Positions 1 through 8,213 of a stretch of 62,740 bases of DNA are shown piece by piece. Both the position numbers and the translations under genes were made by a program. The stretch's first letter is position 1; each line of letters starts with the position of its first letter. Source of the DNA: Flavobacteriaceae bacterium (GTDB lineage: Bacteria; Bacteroidota; Bacteroidia; Flavobacteriales; Flavobacteriaceae); NCBI GenBank assembly GCA_002706045.1, contig PAJL01000108.1:1-62740 (forward strand). Direction: 5' to 3'. The notes under the pieces were generated by a model. The model was not told where the DNA came from. It searched no databases and saw nothing but the letters and a program-made list of their open reading frames with translations.

Positions 1-89
1 AATATTAATTTTAATTTGTTTGCAAATCATTTTATATCAGTTATTTAAGATAAATCATTTCGGAAATAAGGGATTCCCTCTTTCTCCGC
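1..89. repeat. Left attachment-site repeat (attL-like)
   Basis: Bases 1-89 are identical to 48178-48266. The two copies diverge directly after the shared CTCCGC: the left one continues into phage DNA and the right one into a chromosomal terminator. The end ATTCCCTCTTTCTCCGC resembles the 3' T-arm and acceptor of a tRNA-Ser (acceptor TTTCTCC followed by G73). The tRNA T-loop (TTCG) and everything 5' of it are missing from this copy, so no tRNA is encoded here. The repeat may extend left of the window. Confidence 0.9.
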
Positions 90-90
90 T

Positions 91-141
91 AGGTTTTCTG
101 AACGTCCTTTGTTTATAGGGCGTTCAAGAAAATCTTAACCT
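91..141. other. Stem-loop just inside the left att repeat
   Basis: AGGTTTTCTGAACG at 91-104 pairs imperfectly with 121-141, which ends in CTTAACCT, around a ~16-base loop. It lies between the att core and the integrase gene and could be a terminator, or a structure in the phage attachment arm. Confidence 0.5.
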
Positions 142-163
142 AAAAGGGTAAAATAAGAGTAAA
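142..163 (+). promoter_or_regulatory. Putative integrase arm-type binding site, left
   Basis: AAAAGGGTAAAATA at 142-155 recurs exactly at 48146-48159 beside the other att copy. The following AGAGTAA is also shared in type with 48172-48179. Short direct repeats on both sides of a core are typical of tyrosine-integrase arm sites. This is inferred from position and identity only. Confidence 0.5.
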
Positions 164-203
164 CTGATATCTCCGCAGACATTTTTAATTTAAACAAATT
201 AAA

Positions 204-1364
204 ATGTTAGATCAAGTTTATACAAAACCAAGACTTTGTAAGTCTAAAGATGGTGTATGGTACGTTCACTTTTCGTATCGTGGAAAATTAAAGAAATTCA
301 AAAAAGGTATTAATTACATCAAGAATCTCAAAGAACGTGAGGTTATAGGTAATGCACTTGCAAATAAATTGCATAACAAATTAAAAGATGGATGGAATCC
401 TTTTATTGAAGAACCTAATCAATTTCAAGAATCTTTGCATATTGTTAATGCTTTAACTTATGCTCTAGGTGAAAAAAAGGAAACTTTAGCCACTAAATCT
501 TATTCAAGTTATAATATCACTTTAAAGTTTATTATAAAATCAATTAAATCTCTAGGACTAGAATATCTAAAGATAGAAGAGGTGAAACGTGTACATATTC
601 GTTCTATTTTAAAAAGAGCTAAGGAACAAAACAAATGGACTAACAAAGCCAGAAACAAGCATCTAGGACAATTAGCTGCAATTATGAGCGAACTTATAGA
701 ATGTGATTATATTGAATACAATCCTTGCCATAAAATTAGACCTTTACCTGTTGAAGAAAGTAACGCAAATAGAACATCGACAGACAATGAACATATTTTG
801 ATTAAAATTGAATTAGAAAATAACCATCCTGAATTTTCTAGGTTTATTGAAACATTATACCATACAGGTATTAGACCAAAAGAGATTTTATCTATTAAAT
901 TAAAAATGATTAATATAGAACTTAGAGAAATCATTTTACCACCTGTAATAACAAAGTCTGGCACTAAACAAAGAAACGTTATAATCAATGATTACATGCT
1001 CAAAATGTTTTTAGATTTAAAATTAGATGCTTATCCAGATGACTTTTATTTATTTGGGAGCTTCAGAAAAAGTGGATGCGGAAATATTGGTAAGTTTATA
1101 GATTTTATTCCAGGTCCCACAAAAATCAAGAGAGATACCGCAACTAAACGCTGGTATAAGATTGTAAAAAAAGGATTGGGAATAGATGTTAATATGTACA
1201 GTTATAAACACAAAGGTGGTGATGATAAGATTATAAACGGTGTAGATTTAGATTCTATTAGACATCAATATGGTCATAGTAAAAAGAGAATGACAGAACA
1301 TTACGTTAAACAGATAAAAGGTGTTTATAAAAAAGATTTAATTGAAAATTCACCAAGATTTTAA
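204..1364 (+). CDS. int: Tyrosine-recombinase phage integrase
   Basis: This 386-aa protein should catalyse integration and excision at the flanking att repeats. It has an N-terminal arm-binding-like part (about 1-80), a SAM-like core-binding region (about 85-185) and a catalytic domain. Catalytic R224 lies in TGIRPKE, a lysine in ITKSGTKQR, H358 in GHSKKR, and the nucleophile Y367 in EHYV, nine residues after H358 as is usual. The usual HxxR box is replaced by YSYKH, so the second arginine is a lysine and the first histidine a tyrosine. That variant is common in Bacteroidetes phage and conjugative-element integrases. Adjacency to the att repeat supports the role. Confidence 0.92.
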   Translation: MLDQVYTKPRLCKSKDGVWYVHFSYRGKLKKFKKGINYIKNLKEREVIGNALANKLHNKLKDGWNPFIEEPNQFQESLHIVNALTYALGEKKETLATKSYSSYNITLKFIIKSIKSLGLEYLKIEEVKRVHIRSILKRAKEQNKWTNKARNKHLGQLAAIMSELIECDYIEYNPCHKIRPLPVEESNANRTSTDNEHILIKIELENNHPEFSRFIETLYHTGIRPKEILSIKLKMINIELREIILPPVITKSGTKQRNVIINDYMLKMFLDLKLDAYPDDFYLFGSFRKSGCGNIGKFIDFIPGPTKIKRDTATKRWYKIVKKGLGIDVNMYSYKHKGGDDKIINGVDLDSIRHQYGHSKKRMTEHYVKQIKGVYKKDLIENSPRF

Positions 1365-1366
1365 CT

Positions 1367-1453
1367 ATGATTCAAGATATTGTATTTTTTATTATCTGTT
1401 GGCTTGTTGGGCTTTGGATTGTAGATAAGATTAGGAATACTCCAAGGCATTAG
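1367..1453 (+). CDS. Possible 28-aa membrane peptide
   Basis: A short frame begins three bases after the integrase stop and encodes one hydrophobic segment (IVFFIICWLVGLWIV) followed by a basic tail. It overlaps the 3' end of the convergent gene at 1450 by four bases. No family is recognised. It could be a real tiny membrane protein translated with the integrase, or chance. Confidence 0.3.
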   Translation: MIQDIVFFIICWLVGLWIVDKIRNTPRH

Positions 1454-1806
1454 TTACTCAAAAGCATCCCAACAACCAAACCACCAACAACACCAAGCGA
1501 TGTTGGTAATGCCCAATTAGACTTTTTTTTCTTTAAAGCTTCAACGGATTCATCGTATTGTTTTTGTAGTTGGATACGTTTAGCTTCTTCTTCAGAAACT
1601 CGCTTAAAATATTCAATATTAGTTTCTACAATAAAGTCGAATTCCTTTTTTAAGTTGATGTGAGCTACAGCAAGACTATCGCATTTATCAATTTTGCGTT
1701 TCATGTTTTTTAATACGGAAACTTTTACAACTTTAGTAGTCGTAGTCTGAGATGAAATCGTCCAACTCATCATCATTATAATCGCGATTATCAATAATTT
1801 CTTCAT
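1450..1806 (-). CDS. Secreted coiled-coil/membrane protein, possible outer spanin-like lysis protein
   Basis: The 118-aa protein has a signal peptide (about 1-19, ending TISSQ), a charged helical stretch (about 30-95) and a hydrophobic C-terminal segment (PTSLGVVGGLVVGMLL). It starts inside the preceding gene in another frame (overlap 1733-1806). That nested arrangement, next to an endolysin, recalls Rz/Rz1 spanin pairs. There is no lipobox cysteine, so it is not a classical o-spanin. The function is inferred from context only. Confidence 0.5.
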   Translation of the reverse strand: MKKLLIIAIIMMMSWTISSQTTTTKVVKVSVLKNMKRKIDKCDSLAVAHINLKKEFDFIVETNIEYFKRVSEEEAKRIQLQKQYDESVEALKKKKSNWALPTSLGVVGGLVVGMLLSN

Positions 1807-2083
1807 CTTGCTTTAATTTATCTTGAATACTTTGTGCTTTTTTTTGGACAGTTTTTGTCCTAATTTCTTGTTTTTGGGTCAAGTCTTTTAATCGTAAATT
1901 GAGCGATTCTATACTGTCTTTAGCAGTGTTGTATTTCTCTGCTTCAGATTTGTAATATTTGTATTTATAGACACTTTTTTGAACCGTTACCACAGAAACA
2001 TACACCACACCAACAGCTATAATTACTAAAAATAGTTTTTCTAACGTGGTGCGTTTTTGCCAGAATAGTATAAGGATGGTCAT
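1733..2083 (-). CDS. i-spanin-like membrane coiled-coil protein
   Basis: The 116-aa protein has one N-terminal transmembrane segment (about 17-34, LFLVIIAVGVVYVSVV), a long charged helix (about 40-95) and a very acidic tail. The topology matches an inner-membrane spanin (Rz-like). It lies two bases downstream of the endolysin and overlaps the next gene by 74 bases. There is no sequence motif to prove the role. Confidence 0.55.
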   Translation of the reverse strand: MTILILFWQKRTTLEKLFLVIIAVGVVYVSVVTVQKSVYKYKYYKSEAEKYNTAKDSIESLNLRLKDLTQKQEIRTKTVQKKAQSIQDKLKQDEEIIDNRDYNDDELDDFISDYDY

Positions 2084-2085
2084 TG

Positions 2086-2520
2086 TTAGGGTTTAATAAT
2101 TAAAGGTCGCTCATTGGTATTCATATAACCTGCGTGTGTCCAGGTTCTGGTATATTCAAAATCTTCTAAGGTATTTAGCTTTTTTAGCTTATCGTCTTTT
2201 ATGAGTTGCTTTACAAAGTTGAAGAACTTACGGTGTTTACCATTTACTGGCTCTAAGTCAAAGGTGTTACCTTGCTTATGCGTAGAGTTCCACGCACCAT
2301 CTGGATCGTTTGGTGGACGAAATCCACGACTATCAATACCTAAATTAATGCGATTTACATACACACCAGAGCCTTCTAATTTATACCATTCTTCGCGTAT
2401 AAAATCGAGATCCTTTAACGCATCTGCATCTAATCTTAGCCATGCGTTAATTTCGCCAATCTTTTTTATAATCCATGGATGGACTAATTCTTGTATGGTG
2501 TAGTATTTACATTTATACAT
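2086..2520 (-). CDS. Endolysin, peptidase M15 family
   Basis: The 144-aa enzyme is predicted to cleave peptide cross-links of peptidoglycan (L-Ala-D-Glu or D-Ala-D-Ala type). The M15 zinc site is visible: H81 in STHKQG, D88 in TFDLEP and H129 in WTHAG, with GFRPP before it. It has no signal peptide, so it would depend on the adjacent holin-like protein for export. Its stop and start abut neighbours in a compact lysis cassette (3361-1450). Confidence 0.85.
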   Translation of the reverse strand: MYKCKYYTIQELVHPWIIKKIGEINAWLRLDADALKDLDFIREEWYKLEGSGVYVNRINLGIDSRGFRPPNDPDGAWNSTHKQGNTFDLEPVNGKHRKFFNFVKQLIKDDKLKKLNTLEDFEYTRTWTHAGYMNTNERPLIIKP

Positions 2521-3077
2521 TACTTCATTTTTTCAGGTACAACCATTCCGTAAATTAAAGTATCTTTTCTCTCAATAATCCGCCATTTAAAGACATCTAA
2601 TTTTATACGTTCTGAAGTTTCAGCATCTAATATACTTTCATCAAATCGCTTCCAATCTCCATCAATAGCCAAGGACAAATCCCTTGCATAAAATATTGTA
2701 GCAGTCTTATAATCATAGATATCAAAATCAGTTGATCCCATGTAATCATAACGATCCAAACCCCTAGGTATTAAATACCTTTCGTAATAGGCTTTATTTA
2801 CATATTGCATTACGAACTTACCGTCACGTTTTACTTTTTGCCAGACAGGAAGTGGAAAATCCTCAAATGATCTATTGAAATAAACCATGTCAGCTATAAG
2901 CGACTGGTTTTCATTTTTAATATTTTGAAGCTCTAGTTCAAGTTCTATAACATCCCTTCTTAAAAAAATGTTTGAAATCGTTAATGTAATGAGTCCAAAA
3001 TAAGTAAGTACAGTTTTGTATCTATTAAAAAAACGCTTAATAGCTACAATCTTTCTTCTTGAAATATATAACCTCAT
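2520..3077 (-). CDS. Membrane-anchored PAS-like domain protein in lysis cassette
   Basis: The 185-aa protein has a basic N-terminus, one transmembrane segment (about 20-40), a short coiled coil (about 45-65) and a C-terminal domain (about 72-183) that reads like a PAS fold: LPVWQKVKRDGKFVMQ, then VNKAYYERY, then DYMGSTDFDIYD, ending with a YGMVV strand. PAS domains sense small ligands or redox state. The gene overlaps holin and endolysin genes by one base at each end, so it is translated with them. The role is unknown; it could tune lysis timing. Confidence 0.6.
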   Translation of the reverse strand: MRLYISRRKIVAIKRFFNRYKTVLTYFGLITLTISNIFLRRDVIELELELQNIKNENQSLIADMVYFNRSFEDFPLPVWQKVKRDGKFVMQYVNKAYYERYLIPRGLDRYDYMGSTDFDIYDYKTATIFYARDLSLAIDGDWKRFDESILDAETSERIKLDVFKWRIIERKDTLIYGMVVPEKMK

Positions 3078-3361
3078 TATTTAGTGACTTTTTGTAAAAT
3101 ATTAGTCAGTACAATACCTACATTATTAATGACCATACCTATTTGTTTACCACCACTAGAGAGTAGCAATCCAAATAAGAGTAATATCCAGTCATTCCCA
3201 TTTAGAGTTAAATTTTCTTTACTCTCAAAGAAATATGCTTTTAATGGAAGGAATAATGGAGCTATAAATAATATAAATCCGATTAATCTAATTGCTATGA
3301 TCCACCACCATTGCCCTTTACTATCATGATCTTCTAATAATTTTGGTTTAGATTTTTCCAT
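3077..3361 (-). CDS. Putative holin (two-TM small membrane protein)
   Basis: The 94-aa protein has two hydrophobic segments (about 20-45 and 57-88) separated by a polar turn (FFESKENLTLNGND), and a positively charged end. It lies in the lysis cassette two genes upstream of the M15 endolysin. Size, topology and position fit a class II holin. No holin family signature is recognised. Confidence 0.6.
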   Translation of the reverse strand: MEKSKPKLLEDHDSKGQWWWIIAIRLIGFILFIAPLFLPLKAYFFESKENLTLNGNDWILLLFGLLLSSGGKQIGMVINNVGIVLTNILQKVTK

Positions 3362-3366
3362 GGGTT

Positions 3367-3804
3367 CTATTGATTTAGAGTTATTACTTCTTCATTATCG
3401 TAAAGCTCATCTAAGTGCTTTTTCTCTTTTTCTAAACGCCTGTCTTCACGCCGTTTTTTTGATCCTTCACTTTGAAATATAAGGTCTGTAACAAACGTAG
3501 TTACAATAGCACCTGCCACACCAAAAACAACATCGTTAGTACTGAAGGCATTGTTTTTATTTCCATCTGTAAGCTCTTTTACAACATTGACGCCTGTACC
3601 AAAAGCTAAGCCAGTCCATATAGCTGTACTTCTTTTACCTTTTGACATTTCCCATCCCAGATAATAACCAGGAAGAGCTGCTGCACCTCCAAAGACAAAG
3701 TGTTCTAATTTATCTGGTTCAATAATTTCATTGCCTTCAAAAAAGTTTTGAGAGCTTATGATTTGCGTTACTGCTAAGAGCAGGATTAATAATAGTTTCT
3801 TCAT
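3367..3804 (-). CDS. Signal-peptide membrane protein with DKxxH motif (YfiM/DUF2279-like)
   Basis: The 145-aa protein has an N-terminal signal sequence (1-18) and the motif PDKLEHFVFGG. Two glycine-rich hydrophobic segments and KELTD followed by NDVVFGVAGA come next. DKxxH followed by KExxD and Dxxxxxxxg resembles the YfiM/DUF2279 lipoprotein group, though the lipobox cysteine is absent. The C-terminus is highly charged and probably helical. It is a common member of Bacteroidetes phage lysis regions; the function is unknown. Confidence 0.55.
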   Translation of the reverse strand: MKKLLLILLLAVTQIISSQNFFEGNEIIEPDKLEHFVFGGAAALPGYYLGWEMSKGKRSTAIWTGLAFGTGVNVVKELTDGNKNNAFSTNDVVFGVAGAIVTTFVTDLIFQSEGSKKRREDRRLEKEKKHLDELYDNEEVITLNQ

Positions 3805-3806
3805 TT

Positions 3807-4040
3807 TTAAAAATTTAATTGTCCTGATAAAAAGACGTGTATCTCGTAATCATTCGGATTCATTTTAGCGAAATTAAATACCGATTCACTACTTGGTTTT
3901 TTTCTATAATTTCCGTTAAATAGTTTCAACGCTATTGCGTTGCATAATTCCTTATGGTTTTGGTCTAAAAAATCAAAAGAGGGTTTTCTTTGATTTAATT
4001 TAAACACCATTCTCTTGAGGTTATACGCTTCCTGCATCAC
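3807..4040 (-). CDS. Hypothetical 77-aa protein
   Basis: No family is recognised. It is basic in the first half, soluble, with no signal peptide. The start overlaps the stop of the upstream gene by four bases (ATGA), which indicates translational coupling in the tail/lysis operon. Confidence 0.6.
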   Translation of the reverse strand: MMQEAYNLKRMVFKLNQRKPSFDFLDQNHKELCNAIALKLFNGNYRKKPSSESVFNFAKMNPNDYEIHVFLSGQLNF

Positions 4041-4921
4041 AGCTCTTCTATTTTCAAATTAGTAATTATGAACACATCACCTTTATTCTTTGCTCTTATT
4101 CCTAGTCGCTCTCTTGGTAGCAACTCTACGGTGTAATCAAAATAATGGTTTCCGTTTTCAAAAGTTAATTCACTGGTTATTAATCCGCTTACCCATTCGT
4201 TAGGTAATGTTGTGCCGTAGGTTTCGTATAGCCAAAAATCCATTACAGCCGTACCTTCTGTAGCAATGTTGAAGGAAATTCTGTAAGTTTTACCAACTTC
4301 TAAATCCCTGTTAAAGTGAAAACTGATGTAACGATTTGTAATCTCATCTTGATAGGTGTACACATTGTTTTCGGTGTCGATTTGCCAACCTGTTGTGTCA
4401 AAGGCAAAATTCCTAATTATAGGCAGCGAGTAATCTATCTGCTCTTCGCAATTACAAGTAAAGGCTACTGAATCTCTTATGAATGTTTGAATCGTGTTAA
4501 TTCTAGCTTCTAAAACTTTGAGCTTCTTAGCTTTAATTGTATCTGCTATTAGAAGTTTCCCTATTGCTTCTGCTTGAATTAAATTCTGTGTTTCAAGGCT
4601 CGAAATTCTGTTAGTTAGATTACTATCTGTTACTAATTTGTTTTCGTTTATAAATATTCTTAAACTGCCTGTTGGTTCTGAATCTGGCGACTTAATAACG
4701 GTTTTAACATTAGGGTATTTCTTCCGTAATAAACTAGCCTTTAACGCTGCCTTAGTGTATTTTGAGTGCGACGAAATTAGCACCGAATCTAAATAGACCT
4801 CGTGTAAGCCTTTCTCTACTATATCTGAAGTATCTACAATAGAATCTGGCTCAATCTCAATTAACTGTGCATTTACATTATAACAAAATATAAATGCGAA
4901 TATTAAAATTAAATTTTTCAT
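4037..4921 (-). CDS. Secreted beta-sandwich protein, possible receptor- or glycan-binding tail accessory
   Basis: The 294-aa protein starts with a signal peptide (about 1-18, ending NVNAQ). A helical middle (about 95-145) is followed by a C-terminal domain (about 168-294) patterned like a galactose-binding/CBM jelly roll (FDTTGWQID, YRISFNIATEG, VFIITNLKIEEL). It follows the tail spike by one base and shares the unusual signal peptide. It may be a spike accessory or an exported lysogen protein. Confidence 0.55.
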   Translation of the reverse strand: MKNLILIFAFIFCYNVNAQLIEIEPDSIVDTSDIVEKGLHEVYLDSVLISSHSKYTKAALKASLLRKKYPNVKTVIKSPDSEPTGSLRIFINENKLVTDSNLTNRISSLETQNLIQAEAIGKLLIADTIKAKKLKVLEARINTIQTFIRDSVAFTCNCEEQIDYSLPIIRNFAFDTTGWQIDTENNVYTYQDEITNRYISFHFNRDLEVGKTYRISFNIATEGTAVMDFWLYETYGTTLPNEWVSGLITSELTFENGNHYFDYTVELLPRERLGIRAKNKGDVFIITNLKIEEL

Positions 4922-4922
4922 T

Positions 4923-7559
4923 TTAGTTAGTTATATAATCTGTTGACACATCAAATGTTATCACAAAATTGGTATCATAAGTTAAAGCAGCATCAACCCT
5001 CAAATCTAAATCCCCTCCAGACCTCTTTATCCAAACATTTGTTGCTGGTGTCATTGGGTTTTGATCTACTGTAGGATTGCCACCAGTATCTAAAACTTGG
5101 ATATGTGCGCTGTATAATTCCAAAACATTTGAGTTCATTCCTATAGCCTCTATTGCTGTAGATAAGTCTACAAATTTAGAACCTGCCGTAATAGTTGCTA
5201 ATAGTCTTACTTTGTCATTTATACCTCCGCCATTGCCTGACTTTTTCCACCCCACACCACCTAAATCAGTATCTATATCTCCATAATTTCCAGTAACTAT
5301 TGCTCTATCTCCCGATGTTCTAATACTTGCATAAGTTTGCGTTTTTGTCACTTGGTCATCATAAATTCTATTATTACTTATTATAGCGTCATTTCCATTA
5401 CAATCTATACCAACTTTCAAATAAACAACTCCCTCTGTATCTTGACCATTATTGTAAATTGTATTATTGCTTATTAATGCATTATCATCACGTAAAGACA
5501 TACCTGCATATTGGTAATCGTGGATTCTATTATTGATTACTTTAATAGTATTAGTTTCTAAATACGTGCTGATAGCATGGAAATTAGGAATGTTTCTAGG
5601 GTGGTTGCTCGGACCCTCAAAATGGTTGCCATCTATAACTAAGTTTTGATAATTACCATTAACACCTGCATAAATAATAGAGTGTTTAAAGTGATTATTT
5701 CTGAAAGTTAAATTGTAAACCGTATAACCTCCTGAACCACTAGACAAAGAAATTCTAGCCTCATTATCTTCAATTACACACTTTTCAAAAAGTCCATTAT
5801 GCATATCGCCAAATTGAGGAAAAACTTCAACAGCAGAATTAGTTTGATGGGGTCTGGCGAAATACATATTTTTAACCGACCAATTATCAATTGACCCATG
5901 GGGTTCAATACAATCTTGGTTTAACATATCTGTAGCGTAACCTCCATCTAAATATACATGATTAGCCTTCTGTAGTCTTATACCTTCACCACAAAAATCT
6001 ACTCGCATATTGTTAACATATATTTGAGACGCTCGTAACACATCACTTTCACCATCTACTTCAAAGCCTACACCTAAAAAATTAGTAATGTATACATTGT
6101 TAATTGTTACATTATGTGTTTGACCGCTAACTACTATTGCGCCTCCTGAAGTACCATACAGTGCATCGTCACCAGCAGCTGCATTGTCTATAGCTTCTGC
6201 GTTACCATCAAAAATGCCGCCTGTTATATTTACGTTATTAGTTACAACGCCATATTCGCCAACTTGAAACATAACAGAAGCTGATGTTTCAGAGTCACCA
6301 AATTTGAAAGTTGTATCAGCTTTATTAATTAAATCTATACTGTTAGAAATTAATACTGCATAAGTTTCGGTATCAGTAGAGATTAAGTATTCGCCACTTT
6401 CAAACTCTAAAGTCTTGTAGTAACTCGCATCGATAGCGCGTTGTATATTAACAGTATCGTCAATAGCATCATCAGGAATAGCTCCAAACCAAGCTATTTG
6501 ATTAGCACCATCATACTGTCTTACCCAACCATCTATAATAGTACCGAAATTGTCGGTTGCGCTTAGTGTTGAATCATACTTAAAAAGTCCTTTAATTCTG
6601 TCATTTGTGACATAGGCTAAGTCACCATCTGTTGGTGATGCTATGGAGCTTAATGCGGTGTAATCTGATATGTAGACGATATTATTTGGACTTGCGGATG
6701 CTAAATCAAAAATTGCGTTATCAATAGAATTAAACACCGATTGAGCATCTGTGCCTGTAATTTCATCAAATGAAGCATCATCTACGGTTATATCAGAGGC
6801 ACTGGAACTACCACCACTTTCATCTTGCCATGTTAAACTACCACTACCATCAGTTTTTAGAACTTGACCAGCAGAGCCATCTACTCTAGGAAATGAATAA
6901 TTACCAAAGGTGATGCTCAAATCTGTAGCATCTATACCAAAAGCCGGTACAGCACTTCCACTTGTGCCACCTGAGCCTAAAAGTATAAGGTTGCCATTTA
7001 TGGTAGTTAAATGATAACTTCCTATTTCAGTAGTATAACTGCCTGGGTTACTTAATTGTATATTACCAGCTTGGGTAGTACTGTTTCCAAATATAGATAA
7101 ATAACCTGCTAAATTATTTGATTGACCAATAGCCATCAAAGACCTGTCAACTGAATTTAAAGAACCTTTATATAAATTAAATAATATATTATCTGCTGTT
7201 GCGGTTTCATTATAAATTCTGAAAGCATTACTAACACCAGCAGTACCATCACCATCTGAATCTAAATAAAGAAATAGGTTGCCATTACTAATAAAATCAT
7301 TGCCATTAGTGATAAGGTTTTGTGTAAGTTGGTGATCGAAGCCTGTGCCAACACCTATAACTTCCCAACTGTCACCATCCCAATATTCAAATTGTCCTGT
7401 GGTGATGTTGTATATCTGTGGGTTGGTATTAGCTAATGGTGTAAAAGCATCACGCTCTGTTGTGGTGACTTGTTTCCATTGTTGGAATCTTACAACAGGA
7501 CTTTGCGCTAATAAAAAGCCTGTGAATAGTAAGGTTAGTATTAAAAATAACTTTTTCAT
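4923..7559 (-). CDS. Tail spike with right-handed beta-helix (pectate-lyase-like fold)
   Basis: The 878-aa protein is probably the receptor-binding spike, possibly with polysaccharide-cleaving activity. It has a typical Sec signal peptide (1-18, FTGFLLAQ), a head region with tail-fibre phrases (GQVLKTDGSGSLTWQD near 235-250), and a spike head domain (about 290-370, TDGDLAYVTNDRIKGLFKYD). From about 375 to 780 it has parallel beta-helix rungs such as ISNNTIYNNG and ISNNRIYDD. Catalytic residues cannot be assigned by eye. A signal peptide on a virion protein is odd. Confidence 0.75.
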   Translation of the reverse strand: MKKLFLILTLLFTGFLLAQSPVVRFQQWKQVTTTERDAFTPLANTNPQIYNITTGQFEYWDGDSWEVIGVGTGFDHQLTQNLITNGNDFISNGNLFLYLDSDGDGTAGVSNAFRIYNETATADNILFNLYKGSLNSVDRSLMAIGQSNNLAGYLSIFGNSTTQAGNIQLSNPGSYTTEIGSYHLTTINGNLILLGSGGTSGSAVPAFGIDATDLSITFGNYSFPRVDGSAGQVLKTDGSGSLTWQDESGGSSSASDITVDDASFDEITGTDAQSVFNSIDNAIFDLASASPNNIVYISDYTALSSIASPTDGDLAYVTNDRIKGLFKYDSTLSATDNFGTIIDGWVRQYDGANQIAWFGAIPDDAIDDTVNIQRAIDASYYKTLEFESGEYLISTDTETYAVLISNSIDLINKADTTFKFGDSETSASVMFQVGEYGVVTNNVNITGGIFDGNAEAIDNAAAGDDALYGTSGGAIVVSGQTHNVTINNVYITNFLGVGFEVDGESDVLRASQIYVNNMRVDFCGEGIRLQKANHVYLDGGYATDMLNQDCIEPHGSIDNWSVKNMYFARPHQTNSAVEVFPQFGDMHNGLFEKCVIEDNEARISLSSGSGGYTVYNLTFRNNHFKHSIIYAGVNGNYQNLVIDGNHFEGPSNHPRNIPNFHAISTYLETNTIKVINNRIHDYQYAGMSLRDDNALISNNTIYNNGQDTEGVVYLKVGIDCNGNDAIISNNRIYDDQVTKTQTYASIRTSGDRAIVTGNYGDIDTDLGGVGWKKSGNGGGINDKVRLLATITAGSKFVDLSTAIEAIGMNSNVLELYSAHIQVLDTGGNPTVDQNPMTPATNVWIKRSGGDLDLRVDAALTYDTNFVITFDVSTDYITN

Positions 7560-7560
7560 T

Positions 7561-7863
7561 TTATTGTCTATTATCTATTAATAATCTTGCTTTTGTTGGG
7601 TCGTCTATATCAAAATCTGTTGCGTCTAGTACAACTCCTACTACATATCTTGTTGGTGATACTAAACCTCTAAATTCGTTACCATCTTCTATAGCGTTTA
7701 CGTCTGTATTTCCTACAGTATAGTACCAAATTCCGTTTATTCTTACTTCGCCATTTCCACCACCACCAGAACTTTGTATTACAGGTTGTGTGTTGATTGA
7801 AACACCGTTGTAAGTCACAGTACAACTCAACTTTGTAACATGATATGTAATGGTTACATTCAT
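7561..7863 (-). CDS. Small tail/baseplate protein sharing a C-terminal domain with 8213-9178
   Basis: In this 100-aa protein the last ~60 residues (VRINGIWYY ... DATDFDIDDPTKARLL) closely match the last ~60 of the 321-aa protein at 8213-9178 (VRINGLWHY ... DATDFDIDDDTKARLL). The shared domain probably joins or trimerises tail-tip components. It lies between the BppU-like protein and the spike. Confidence 0.6.
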   Translation of the reverse strand: MNVTITYHVTKLSCTVTYNGVSINTQPVIQSSGGGGNGEVRINGIWYYTVGNTDVNAIEDGNEFRGLVSPTRYVVGVVLDATDFDIDDPTKARLLIDNRQ

Positions 7864-8213
7864 TATACTGTGGTTTGTTTTAAGATGTTATACTCTACAT
7901 CATAAATCGTTTTTGTTTTACCTTCATAGGTATATTGTATATCACCTTTAAGTTCTCCATGTGGTAGAATAGGATCATCTTTACTGCGTTCGTCTATTAC
8001 CCACTTTACAGAGCTTTCAACTGTAATACCACTACCATTAGATAAACTGATAACTATTTTACCATTCTTATCTTTTATCTGCATTTTTATTTCGGCTTGT
8101 GTCCAATCTACTGTGGCATCATCCCAAACAAATTCAATTTTTCCTATAGTGTCACCTTGTTTTATAAAAGTGTCGCTGTTTTTTGGCGGTATGTAAAGTG
8201 TTTCTATACTCAT
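7863..8213 (-). CDS. BppU N-terminal-like baseplate protein
   Basis: The 116-aa all-beta protein has the pattern FIKQGDTIGKIEFVWDDA, then a strand region IKMQIKDKNGKIVISL, then GELKGDIQYTYEGKTKTIYDVEYNI. This resembles the N-terminal domain of siphophage upper baseplate protein BppU, which anchors receptor-binding proteins. It overlaps both neighbours by one base. Confidence 0.6.
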   Translation of the reverse strand: MSIETLYIPPKNSDTFIKQGDTIGKIEFVWDDATVDWTQAEIKMQIKDKNGKIVISLSNGSGITVESSVKWVIDERSKDDPILPHGELKGDIQYTYEGKTKTIYDVEYNILKQTTV

